DNA from: JAVVSK01 sp036654235
GTDB lineage: Bacteria > Bacillota > Clostridia > Christensenellales > CAG-138
Direction of reading: 5' to 3'
NCBI GenBank assembly: GCA_036654235.1
Contig: JAVVSK010000008.1
Location: 1-64,000, forward strand
DNA: 64,000 nt
A model generated the notes under the pieces. That model was not told where the DNA came from, did no database searches, and saw nothing but the letters and a program-made list of their open reading frames with translations. This document shows, one piece after another, positions 43,765 through 52,634 of the stretch. Both the position numbers and the translations under genes were made by a program. The first letter of the stretch is position 1. Every line of letters starts with the position of its first letter.

Positions 43765-44219
43765 TGAAAGTATTACTTCAAGCGGATATTAAAGGAAGCG
43801 GAAAGGCCGGAGACATAATAACGGTCAGCGACGGATACGCGAGAAATTTCCTTCTACCAAAAGGTTTAGCCGTACCGGCAGATGCACAGTCTATAAATGC
43901 TACCAATATACGAAAGAGCGCGGAACAGCATAAAAAGGACATGGCAAAGATTCATGCTAAGGAATTGGCTAGTGGTATGCATGGGCTTACGGTCAAAATA
44001 TATGCTAAAGCGGGAACCGGGGGGCGTCTCTTCGGATCGGTCACCGTTCAGGAGATCGTTGACGCATTAAAGGCGCAATACGATATTGCGGTCGATAAGA
44101 AAAAGATAAAAATCAAAGATACAATAAAGACGACGGGTAAGGTAGAGGTCAGTGCGCATATGTTTGAAGATGCAGATGCGACTTTCATAGTAGAGGTCTT
44201 ACCTATTAGCGAGAACTGA
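43764..44219 (+). CDS. rplI: 50S ribosomal protein L9
   Basis: A 151-residue ribosomal protein. The N-terminal KVLLQADIKGSGKAGDIITV and GYARNFLLPKGLA bind 23S rRNA; the long helix (NIRKSAEQHKKDMAKIHAKE) leads to the C-terminal domain (KAGTGGRLFGSVT). ATG 43764 overlaps the gdpP stop by one base, with AAGGAGG upstream. Confidence 0.96.
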   Translation: MKVLLQADIKGSGKAGDIITVSDGYARNFLLPKGLAVPADAQSINATNIRKSAEQHKKDMAKIHAKELASGMHGLTVKIYAKAGTGGRLFGSVTVQEIVDALKAQYDIAVDKKKIKIKDTIKTTGKVEVSAHMFEDADATFIVEVLPISEN

Positions 44220-44288
44220 TTGACGAAGAATTTAACTTCGCTTATAAGCATTAATTATTATTTTGTTTTTGTAGGAAGCCTTTGAAAA

Positions 44289-45650
44289 ATGGAAAATTAT
44301 ACAGACATGATGCCGGAACAAAAACCGCAGGAGATACGTATCCCGCCAAACAATATTGACGCTGAAAAGTCGGCGATAGGCTCGGCCTTAATTTCGCGCA
44401 TGGCGGCAGAAACGCTAATGGAGGCTCTCAGCGATGAGGACTTCTATTTAGCGCGCCATAAAGACATATTTTCCTGCATGCAAGGTCTATATAATTCGGG
44501 TACTCCTATCGACGTTATAACCGTTAAAGATGCGCTAGATACCGTCGGAAAGCTCAAAAACGCAGGCGGTATAATCTATCTTACGGAGCTTTCAACATAT
44601 CCTCCCTCCGTCGCAAATATACAGTACTATGTTGATATAATAGCGGAGTTATCTGTAAAGCGAAGGCTTCTAGGCGTTGGCTCTGATATTGTTGACGATG
44701 CGTTTAACAGTGAAAAATCCGCGGATTCCGTTTTAGACAATGCCGAAAGGCGCATATTCGACGTATCTATGCGAAAAAGAAGCGACACGCTCCTACCTAT
44801 GTCGGACTACATATCTGATGCACATGCAAAAATAGGTGAGCTTATGCGAACTCGCGGACAGATTACCGGAGTGGGCACTGGGTTTTCCGATATTGATAAG
44901 CTTACAAGCGGATTTCAGGGGAGCGATCTTATTATAATTGCGGCGCGTCCGTCTATGGGTAAGACCGCATTTGCTCTTAATATAGCTACCAATGCCGCGC
45001 TCAGATTTCAAAAAAGCGTAGCTATATTTAGTCTTGAAATGAGCGCCGGACAGCTCGTTACTCGAATGATTTGTTCCGAAGCATCAGCAAATATGCAAAA
45101 CGTTAAGACCGGCGCGTCGACGGACGAAGAGCTTATGCGTATCGGTGCCGTTATAAAGCCCCTTGAAAACGCTAAAATATATATTGACGATAATGCCGCC
45201 ATAAATGTCGCTGAAATGCGTTCAAAATGCAGAAGGCTAAAGCTAAAAAGCGGTCTTGATATGATAGTGATAGATTATTTGCAGTTGATGCGCGCATCAA
45301 AAAAATCGGATAGCCGCGTACTCGAAGTTGCGGAGATTACACGTTCCCTTAAAATTTTAGCGCGCGAACTTAATATTCCTATAGTACTATTATCTCAGCT
45401 TTCAAGGCAGCCTGAGCAGCGCGCCGACCATAGACCTAACCCCGCCGATCTTCGAGAAAGCGGCGCTATAGAACAAGACGCCGATATTATACTTATGCTA
45501 TACCGACCTGAGGTTTACGGCGAAAGCGATACGAATGTCTGTGAAGTCATAATCTCAAAACACAGAAACGGTCCTACCGGTAAGATTTTCCTCGCCTGGA
45601 TGAGCGAATATACCAGATTTGAAAACAGTACCGAGCCTATGCAGCTTTGA
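44289..45650 (+). CDS. dnaB: Replicative DNA helicase DnaB
   Basis: A 453-residue hexameric helicase that unwinds DNA at the fork. The N-terminal DnaG-interacting domain (IPPNNIDAEKSAIGSALIS) is followed by a RecA-like core: Walker A IAARPSMGKTAFAL, Walker B MIVIDYLQLM, then LKILARELNIPIVLLSQLSR and RADHRPNPADLRESGAIEQD. The gene is 69 nt after rplI. A weak hairpin (AAAATACG at 45709 and CGTATTTT at 45738) follows. Confidence 0.96.
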   Translation: MENYTDMMPEQKPQEIRIPPNNIDAEKSAIGSALISRMAAETLMEALSDEDFYLARHKDIFSCMQGLYNSGTPIDVITVKDALDTVGKLKNAGGIIYLTELSTYPPSVANIQYYVDIIAELSVKRRLLGVGSDIVDDAFNSEKSADSVLDNAERRIFDVSMRKRSDTLLPMSDYISDAHAKIGELMRTRGQITGVGTGFSDIDKLTSGFQGSDLIIIAARPSMGKTAFALNIATNAALRFQKSVAIFSLEMSAGQLVTRMICSEASANMQNVKTGASTDEELMRIGAVIKPLENAKIYIDDNAAINVAEMRSKCRRLKLKSGLDMIVIDYLQLMRASKKSDSRVLEVAEITRSLKILARELNIPIVLLSQLSRQPEQRADHRPNPADLRESGAIEQDADIILMLYRPEVYGESDTNVCEVIISKHRNGPTGKIFLAWMSEYTRFENSTEPMQL

Positions 45651-45965
45651 CGAATGTAGACTATTTCGCAAAGAGGTAGCAATATTCGCAAATCTATACA
45701 CTGACGATAAAATACGTTTTTTCCTAATATACCTAAGCGTATTTTATATTTGAAATCAAATATTTCATTATAAAAAAGCTTATTTCATTGCTACTTAAAA
45801 TGATTTTCATTAATAATCCAACGCAAAAATATTAGTGTTTTATCCAATGTTTAAAATACTACCCAATATTTCCGATTCCGACTCCCCTGCTTCTCATTGC
45901 GGATTTGCCTCCCCGGAACTTTAATGACACGCTATAGTTTGGATTTCCCTTGCGCTATATTTCGC
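45651..45965. other. Gene-free stretch after dnaB
   Basis: About 315 bp of AT-rich DNA. Apart from the weak hairpin at 45709-45745, I see no gene or repeat before the IS1595-type element. Confidence 0.4.
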
Positions 45966-47007
45966 GATTTTTTATATGACTATATCTTTAGCTCAGCATA
46001 GGTACATGGCTTACTCTGCACTGCACTAAGCATTAAATCCTCAAACATCGTTTCCCGATACTTCCTGAAATTAAATCTATAACAAAATTCATCAAAATAT
46101 GATTGCAGATATTTCTCGTCCAACCCATGAAAAGTTCCGATCAATGCGTGCTTTGCATTCGTCGTTATGACCTTTAGCCAACGCAGCGCTTCCGAGTTTG
46201 AGTTCGCGAGGTCATATTCGCCTAAATGCTTGTTTTTTAGAGACTCGCGATAACTTTTTAGCTCATTAGTTTGTATCAGAGAACCTGCGCATATTGAATT
46301 TTTCGCGAAATCACCTATAGTTTTGCCGGATCGGTTCTTAACAAGACGAATCCTAATAAAAAGAGGATGCCCCTCCGGATCAACCGACAAGCCGACCATA
46401 GCAAGTTGTTTCCCTATGCCACGCGGTCGGTTCTCGATATCGGATTTTCTTCCAAATTTCACATCGTCTATTTCTACGATTCCCGACAGCATTTTTCGAT
46501 CAAGCTCGCTTCCCATAGCCTTTCTCAACCGATGCAGCAAAAACCACGCCGCTTTCCCTGATATATTAAGTTCTTCGCTTATTCTCAGGGCAGAATATGC
46601 CCTTTTATCACGCGAAACGAGATATATTGCGCGAAACCATGTTACGAGGGAAAGGTGAGTTTTGTGCATTATAGTGCCCGAAGTGACAGAAATTTGCTTT
46701 TTGCATTGTTTACACTGATAGCGGTTGCGTTTTTCGATTAAATAGTACTCGGTGCAACCGCAATGAGGGCACACAAAGCCATTTGACCATCTCATTTGAA
46801 ATAATTTTTTTCTGCATTCATCCTCATCGGAATACATAAGAGAAAACCTAGCGTAATTCACAACAGATTTTGCCATATCAACTTATCTCCAAATATCACG
46901 TGATTTTCTTGTCAATATAATTCATTATAATCTATAATTATCAATAATCAAGCGAAATATTTACTTTTTTTCAAAGCTGAGTAAAAGTTTTAGTCATATA
47001 AACGATC
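45966..47007 (-). mobile_element. IS1595-family insertion sequence
   Basis: The left end (from 45966) and the reverse complement of the right end (to 47007) match over about 26 bp, including the exact 12-mer TTTATATGACTA (45971-45982) with TAGTCATATAAA (46991-47002). The length (about 1.04 kb) and the single transposase gene fit IS1595. The expected 8-bp target duplication is not evident. The left repeat overlaps the transposase stop codon. Confidence 0.7.
45980..46876 (-). CDS. IS1595-family transposase (ISXO2-like), one catalytic Asp replaced
   Basis: A 298-residue protein with an N-terminal zinc ribbon (CPHCGC ... CKQCKKQISVTSGTIMHKT, residues 36-72) and a helix region (SALRISEELNISGKAAWFLL). 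The DDE-type domain begins at Asp137 in GIVEIDDVKFG. The second catalytic position, expected Asp in TDGWKxY, is Asn204 in QTNELKSY. The end HALIGTFHGLDEKYLQSYF with FDEFCYRFNFRKY is otherwise intact. The change predicts loss of transposition activity unless another residue substitutes. The start is ATG 46876; the ribosome site is weak. Confidence 0.88.
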   Translation of the reverse strand: MAKSVVNYARFSLMYSDEDECRKKLFQMRWSNGFVCPHCGCTEYYLIEKRNRYQCKQCKKQISVTSGTIMHKTHLSLVTWFRAIYLVSRDKRAYSALRISEELNISGKAAWFLLHRLRKAMGSELDRKMLSGIVEIDDVKFGRKSDIENRPRGIGKQLAMVGLSVDPEGHPLFIRIRLVKNRSGKTIGDFAKNSICAGSLIQTNELKSYRESLKNKHLGEYDLANSNSEALRWLKVITTNAKHALIGTFHGLDEKYLQSYFDEFCYRFNFRKYRETMFEDLMLSAVQSKPCTYAELKI

Positions 47008-47181
47008 ATCATGTTTATTCTTTTTTGTTTTCCGAACCGTTGTCTTCTCGTCCATAGCTAAGCGTCCATATTTTCCGTTCGAATACGACTATAAACACTG
47101 TTAAAATCAAAAAGGCAGTAATGATGTATAAACTTTTAACAAACGTCAATAATGCTGATATAAAGTTAATAGGAGGCAAAA

Positions 47182-48054
47182 ATGACAGACTATATTAATA
47201 GGCGAAAGTCACAAGGCTGGAGCGAAGTAGAAACGGAGTATTTATTCGATGAGGTAAAGAAAGCACGAGATAATGGCAGTCCGTTGTTATCGGTATTCGA
47301 AAGCGTTGCAAGAAATACGGGGCGAAAGCCAAATAGCGTAAGAAATTTTTATTATTTAAAGATAAGAGACGATGAAACAAAATCAGAATTTAAAAAGAAA
47401 GGTGCCGCTTTTGTCCCGTTTAGCAAAGAAGAAAGTAAGTTCCTTATAGAAACAGTATTAAAAAATCAAGCTAAGGGAATCTCGGTACGTGCATGCACGC
47501 TAAGCATGGGCGAAAGTGACAACAGGGCAATGCTCAGGTATCAGAACAAATACCGTTCGCTGATAAAAAACGATAAGCAATTTGTCTTGAAAATTATAGA
47601 AGAAGTGCGCGAAAACGGAGAAGAGATATTTGATCCATATATGGATAAACGCAAGAGCAAGAGTGGCCGACCAAAAAAGCCCGACGAAAGCAATCTCGTC
47701 GAGATAGTTTCAAAGATGGTCGATGAATTATGCAAGGTTGAAAGCTTAGACGTTTCCGCACTTCTTAAAAACCTCGGCGTTTTAGCGGTCAGCGCAAATC
47801 GCGGAGCTGAGCTTATAAAAAGACGAAATACTGAGGCGAATGACTTTGAAAACGCTGAAAAGATGCGCGCTCTTGAAATGGAGCTTAATGAGCTAAAAAT
47901 CCGCTATAGCAGTGTATGTTCGTCAATGAGAAGATTATTGTCGGTGAATCGCGACTTTCTTAGTATGTCGGGCGTTTCAAAGGTAAGCTCGCTTTCCCTC
48001 TACCTTAGAGATCTAAGTAAAAGTGTAACGGATTGCGATAGATTATCAGTATAA
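47182..48054 (+). CDS. Myb/SANT-like DNA-binding protein (RsfA-like)
   Basis: A 290-residue protein. Residues 10-55 (GWSEVETEYLFDEVKKARDN ... GRKPNSVRNFYYLKI) and 75-125 (VPFSKEESKFLIETVLKN ... NRAMLRYQNKYRSLI) look like two Myb/SANT-type helix-turn-helix domains, as in RsfA-type regulators. A basic linker (KRKSKSGRPKKP, AT-hook-like) and a C-terminal coiled coil (NAEKMRALEMELNELKIRY) follow. It is probably a transcription factor; the target is unknown. AGGAGG precedes ATG 47182, and a good terminator follows. Confidence 0.72.
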   Translation: MTDYINRRKSQGWSEVETEYLFDEVKKARDNGSPLLSVFESVARNTGRKPNSVRNFYYLKIRDDETKSEFKKKGAAFVPFSKEESKFLIETVLKNQAKGISVRACTLSMGESDNRAMLRYQNKYRSLIKNDKQFVLKIIEEVRENGEEIFDPYMDKRKSKSGRPKKPDESNLVEIVSKMVDELCKVESLDVSALLKNLGVLAVSANRGAELIKRRNTEANDFENAEKMRALEMELNELKIRYSSVCSSMRRLLSVNRDFLSMSGVSKVSSLSLYLRDLSKSVTDCDRLSV

Positions 48055-48082
48055 CATCTTCATGTGGTTTCCTCCACTTTTT

Positions 48083-48116
48083 AACGGGGAACGCCTTTAG
48101 CGCTTCCCCGTTTTTT
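48083..48116 (+). terminator. Terminator after the Myb/SANT-like gene
   Basis: AACGGGGAACGC and GCG-TTCCCCGTT-like sequence (to 48112) form a long stem with TTTTTT. Strong terminator. Confidence 0.85.
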
Positions 48117-48156
48117 AGCTTATGCTTAAATAGGAAAAAATTGCAAATTTTAATGG

Positions 48157-48185
48157 TTGACAGCCCAGACGGCAAATATTATAAT
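48157..48185 (+). promoter_or_regulatory. Promoter of nifJ
   Basis: TTGACA (48157-48162), 17-bp spacer, TATAAT (48180-48185): perfect sigma-A consensus, suggesting strong expression. An 80-nt leader follows before GGAGG and the ATG. Confidence 0.85.
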
Positions 48186-48267
48186 GTTTGTTGGAGATTA
48201 ATTGCGCTCTTGGCTTATTTGGTGTGGGCGTGAAAAATAATAATAATCTTTCGGAGGTCTATTCATC

Positions 48268-51200
48268 ATGGCAAAAACCATAACTATCGATGGCAATACC
48301 GCCGCCGCGCATGTTGCGTATGCATTTTCCGATGTAGCGGCCATATATCCCATCACGCCCTCGTCACCTATGGCAGAGGTTGCGGACGATTGGGCGGCAA
48401 ACGGCAGGACAAACCTTTTCGGGCAAAAGGTTAAAATAGCCGAAATGCAAAGTGAGGGCGGTGCCGCCGGCGCTGTTCACGGTTCCCTCGCAGCCGGCGC
48501 TTTAACGACAACGTTTACCGCGTCTCAGGGACTTCTTCTTATGATCCCCAATATGTATAAAATAAGCGGCGAAAGACTCCCCGGAGTTTTTCATGTCAGC
48601 GCACGCGCCCTTGCCGCACATTCACTTTCGATTTTTGGTGACCATAGTGACGTTATGGGTACCCGTCAGACCGGTTTTGCGATGCTGTCGTCCGCTTCTG
48701 TTCAGGAAGTTATGGATTTGGCGCTCGTTACTCATCTCAGTGCGATAAAAGCCTCGTTGCCGTTCGTACATTTCTTCGATGGATTCAGAACGTCGCACGA
48801 AGTTCAGAAGATCGAAACTATTGATTATGAAGACATGGCGAAGCTTTTAGATTTTGACGCAGTTAAAAGTTTCCGCGAACGCGCTCTAAACCCCGATCAT
48901 CCACATCAAGCCGGAACGGCACAAAACCCTGATATATATTTCCAGGGCAGAGAAGCAGCTAACAAATATTATTTAGAGCTTCCCTCAATAGTACAGCATT
49001 ATATGGACGAAGTCGGTAAAATTACAGGACGTCATTATAATCTATTCGACTATGTCGGCGATAAGAACGCCGAAAACGTTATTATATTAATGGGCTCAGG
49101 TGCGGATGTCGCCGAAGAAACCTTGAATTATCTTAATAAAAACGGCGAAAAACTTGGTCTATTAAAGGTTCGTTTATATCGTCCGTTCGCTGCCGATTAC
49201 CTTACCGCGGCGCTTCCCGCTACCGTTAAGCGCGTTGCCGTCCTTGATAGAACTAAGGAACCCGGTTCTATTGGCGATCCTCTCTATGAGGACGTTCTAA
49301 CGGCACTAAAAGAAACCGGTCGCGGAAATATCGAAGTTTATGGCGGAAGATACGGCTTAGGTTCAAAGGAGTTTACCCCGTCAATGGTAAAAGCGGTTTA
49401 TGACAATATTAAATCGGTCAGCCCAAAGAACCATTTTACAATCGGAATAAACGACGATGTCACCCATACTTCTCTTGAAGTTAAAGAAAAAATTGATACC
49501 GCTACAGAAGGCACTATCCGCTGCAAGTTCTACGGTTTAGGTTCGGACGGAACGGTCGGCGCAAATAAAAACTCTATAAAAATAATAGGCGACCATACGA
49601 ATTTATATGCGCAAGGTTATTTTGCTTACGATTCTAAGAAGTCCGGCGGTTTTACCGTCAGCCATTTAAGATTCGGTAAAAACCCGATACAGTCGCCCTA
49701 CCTAATCGACAACGCAGAATTTATCGCATGTCATAACCCGAGCTATGTGACCAGATATGATATGGTCGACGGGTTGAAGGACGGGGGAGTTTTCCTTCTC
49801 AACTCAGCTTGGACTATTGAAGATATGGAGCGCGAGCTTCCCGCGAAGATGAAGAGAACGATAGCGAATAAACATGCGCGCTTTTATAATATCGACGGTA
49901 TAGCAATAGCGCGTAAAGTTGGCATGGGCAATAGAATAAACACAATTATGCAAAGCGCGTTCTTTAAGCTTGCCGAAGTTATCCCCGCTGAACAGGCCAT
50001 AGAGTACATGAAGATGGCGGCTAAAAAGTCCTACGGTAAGAAGGGCGACGAAGTAGTAAAGAAAAATTACGACGCTATAGATGCGGGTCTTGAAAATCTC
50101 GTTAAGATAGACTATCCCGATTCTTGGGCAACGACGACGACGGGCGCCGAGCCGGTTTCCGTTACCGATGATCCGTATTTCCTCAACTTTATTAAGCCTA
50201 TTTTAGAACAAAACGGAGATGCTCTTCCCGTTTCCGCTCTTTCGACCGATGGCTTCGTTCCTACGGGAACAACAAAATACGAGAAACGCGGAATAGCGGT
50301 TGATGTTCCTGAATGGATAATGGAAAACTGTATACAGTGTAACCAATGTTCCCTTGTCTGTCCTCATGCCTGCATACGCCCCGTTCTTGTAACCGAGAAC
50401 GAAATGAAAAATATGCCGGAAACGTTTAAAGCGAAGCCCGCTATAGGTAAAGAGCTGGCCGGACTTAAGTTCCGCGTTCAAATTTCCCCTCTCGATTGTA
50501 CCGGATGCGGAAATTGCGCCGATGTTTGTCCCGCAAAATTGAAGGCTCTTAAAATGGTTCCCCTCGTAAGCGTTGAAAAGGCCGAGAGCGAAAACTGGAA
50601 AGCCACCGTTAAACTTCCGGAAAAAAAGCTCGATCTAAACGTTGCGACGGTAAAGGGAAGCCAGTTCTTAAAGCCCCTCTTCGAGTTCTCCGGTGCTTGC
50701 GCCGGATGCGGTGAAACACCTTATGTAAAACTCGTAACTCAGCTTTTCGGCGATCGAATGGTCGTCGCTAACGCAACGGGTTGCTCATCTATCTATGGCG
50801 GCAGCGCTCCGACCTGCCCATATACAACAAACGATAAGGGCAGAGGTCCCGCTTGGGCTAACTCTTTGTTTGAAGATAACGCCGAGTTTGGTTTCGGTAT
50901 GAACCTCGCCTTGAGCCATAGGCGCGAAAAGCTTATTACCCTCGTAACCGGCTTTATGGAAGGCACTGATGGCGATGCACATGACGTTGCCAAAGCTTGG
51001 CTCGACAGCCGTGACGATGCGGACGGAAGCAGAGATGCGGCAGAAGCGCTTATCGAACTTGTTCGCGGATGCATGAACTGCGGTTGCGAATGTGATGATC
51101 TCTGTAAGGAAATATACGATATGCGTGACCTTATGATTAAGAAGTCCGTTTGGATATTCGGTGGCGACGGATGGGCATATGATATCGGTTACGGCGGACT

Positions 51201-51783
51201 CGATCATGTTCTCGCTATGGGAGAAAACGTCAACGTTCTCGTTATGGATACTGAAGTTTATTCGAATACGGGTGGACAGGCGAGTAAAGCAACGCCTATG
51301 GGCTCTATAGCGAAGTTCGCGGCAGCCGGAAAGCGTACAAATAAGAAGGATCTCGGGCTTATGGCTATGAGCTATGGTTATGTTTACGTTGCTAAAGTCT
51401 CTATGGGTGCAAATCAAGCGCAGCTTTTGAAAGCTGTAACAGAGGCCGAAGCATATGACGGACCGTCCCTTATAATAGCCTACGCTCCTTGCATAAACCA
51501 TGGAATAAACATGGGACATAGTCAGGAAGAGGCAAAGAAGGCGGTTGAATCCGGATATTGGCCGTTATATAGATATAATCCGAATAAGGCCGTTATAGGC
51601 GAAAACCCGTTCACTCTCGACAGTAAGCCCGCTTCGAGCAACTATCGCGATTTCATAATGGGCGAAGTTCGCTATTCGTCTCTCCAGAAACAGTTCCCCG
51701 AGGTTGCCGATCAACTTTTCGAAAGCGCTGAAAAGGCATCTAAGGAGAAATACGAATACTACGAGAAACTTAATAAAATGTAA
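48268..51783 (+). CDS. nifJ: Pyruvate:ferredoxin (flavodoxin) oxidoreductase
   Basis: The 1171-residue single-chain PFOR, which converts pyruvate and CoA to acetyl-CoA, CO2 and reduced ferredoxin in the cytoplasm. Domain order is normal: domain I (HVAYAFSDVAAIYPITPSSP), CoA/transketolase-type domains, a double ferredoxin domain with CIQCNQCSLVCPHACIRP and CTGCGNCADVCPAK, the extra cluster ligand CAGCGETPYVKL, and the TPP site (GDGWAYDIGYGG ... VYSNTGGQ). It is the main pyruvate enzyme of clostridial fermentation and would feed the hydrogenase matured by HydEFG. It has a consensus promoter and terminator, so it is a single-gene unit. Confidence 0.97.
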   Translation: MAKTITIDGNTAAAHVAYAFSDVAAIYPITPSSPMAEVADDWAANGRTNLFGQKVKIAEMQSEGGAAGAVHGSLAAGALTTTFTASQGLLLMIPNMYKISGERLPGVFHVSARALAAHSLSIFGDHSDVMGTRQTGFAMLSSASVQEVMDLALVTHLSAIKASLPFVHFFDGFRTSHEVQKIETIDYEDMAKLLDFDAVKSFRERALNPDHPHQAGTAQNPDIYFQGREAANKYYLELPSIVQHYMDEVGKITGRHYNLFDYVGDKNAENVIILMGSGADVAEETLNYLNKNGEKLGLLKVRLYRPFAADYLTAALPATVKRVAVLDRTKEPGSIGDPLYEDVLTALKETGRGNIEVYGGRYGLGSKEFTPSMVKAVYDNIKSVSPKNHFTIGINDDVTHTSLEVKEKIDTATEGTIRCKFYGLGSDGTVGANKNSIKIIGDHTNLYAQGYFAYDSKKSGGFTVSHLRFGKNPIQSPYLIDNAEFIACHNPSYVTRYDMVDGLKDGGVFLLNSAWTIEDMERELPAKMKRTIANKHARFYNIDGIAIARKVGMGNRINTIMQSAFFKLAEVIPAEQAIEYMKMAAKKSYGKKGDEVVKKNYDAIDAGLENLVKIDYPDSWATTTTGAEPVSVTDDPYFLNFIKPILEQNGDALPVSALSTDGFVPTGTTKYEKRGIAVDVPEWIMENCIQCNQCSLVCPHACIRPVLVTENEMKNMPETFKAKPAIGKELAGLKFRVQISPLDCTGCGNCADVCPAKLKALKMVPLVSVEKAESENWKATVKLPEKKLDLNVATVKGSQFLKPLFEFSGACAGCGETPYVKLVTQLFGDRMVVANATGCSSIYGGSAPTCPYTTNDKGRGPAWANSLFEDNAEFGFGMNLALSHRREKLITLVTGFMEGTDGDAHDVAKAWLDSRDDADGSRDAAEALIELVRGCMNCGCECDDLCKEIYDMRDLMIKKSVWIFGGDGWAYDIGYGGLDHVLAMGENVNVLVMDTEVYSNTGGQASKATPMGSIAKFAAAGKRTNKKDLGLMAMSYGYVYVAKVSMGANQAQLLKAVTEAEAYDGPSLIIAYAPCINHGINMGHSQEEAKKAVESGYWPLYRYNPNKAVIGENPFTLDSKPASSNYRDFIMGEVRYSSLQKQFPEVADQLFESAEKASKEKYEYYEKLNKM

Positions 51784-51810
51784 GACATTTCTCTTTGGTT
51801 GTGTTTTTTA

Positions 51811-51840
51811 GGGGCGGCATATGCCGCCCCGCTCTTTTAT
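51811..51840 (+). terminator. Terminator after nifJ
   Basis: GGGGCGGC-ATAT-GCCGCCCC (51811-51830), perfect stem, followed by GCTCTTTTAT. Confidence 0.85.
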
Positions 51841-52539
51841 CCTTTTTTATCTTAAATTTGCTCAAAACTAGAAAGGGTAAAATAGTCGCAAATAACTCAC
51901 CGATACACAAATCCATAAAAAGGCTTTAATATATTCCATATCATAAATATATTTCTCTTATTCCCCGGAAGAGAAGTCCATAAAAGTGATACGGAGTATG
52001 AAATCATATTAATTGATGCCTTCGAAACATAAATAGACAAACCTAAAAAAGCTAAAATCAAATATTATTTTGACAAAATAGCTCACCCATTACCACAAAC
52101 TCGAAGTATTATTTATAAAAATACAGGCGCTATTTTTTCAATTATAAAAAAATATGGAGTTATGATCTTAAAGTAATCGCATATTTCTCACCCATTAGCT
52201 CATATTAGCCCGATAATTGACAAAAACTCAAAATCTTATCTTTTAAAAATGCTTTCGGATTGCACAAAAATAATCCTCTGCTTATTAGAAACAGCGAAAA
52301 AATCTTTGACAAAAACAGAATAAAGCTTTTAATAGGACAATTTCTAAAAATAAAGTTTTTAACGAAAACGCAATTGACTCTATCCAATATTTCCGAATAG
52401 TTAACTATAACTGCTTTAAGAGACGAAAAATTTTTACATTATATTCCTATTTACGCCCTTGAATCAATAGTTTTGACTCTAAATTATATTTTTGCAACAT
52501 TTAAGTTCTATTAAAACGTTTTTTTGTAAAAATAAGAGG
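51841..52539. other. Gene-free AT-rich stretch between nifJ and gapA
   Basis: About 700 bp, very AT-rich. A frame is open for about 60 codons at 52212-52400 on the plus strand (ending NISE and stop) without ATG or ribosome site, and the phrase CTCACCCATTA recurs in variants near 52083 and 52189. These look like decayed remains, not a functional gene. Confidence 0.4.
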
Positions 52540-52567
52540 TTGAAAATAAAATAAGCTATGTTATAAT
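52540..52567 (+). promoter_or_regulatory. Promoter of gapA
   Basis: TTGAAA (52540-52545), 16-bp spacer, TATAAT (52562-52567), 67 bp before the ATG. Confidence 0.65.
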
Positions 52568-52634
52568 TGAATTGGCGAATAGGGAACAGACTTTTGTTCC
52601 AAAATAAAAGAAAAAATCGGAGGATTTTTTAGTT

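Noticed and set aside
50785..51519. Long minus-strand open frame inside nifJ (244 codons)
   Set aside because: It lies wholly opposite well-conserved NifJ TPP and cluster domains, has no ribosome site and resembles no protein.
52205..52387. Hydrophobic 60-codon frame on the minus strand before gap
   Set aside because: Low-complexity AT-rich translation, no ribosome site and no plausible partner gene.
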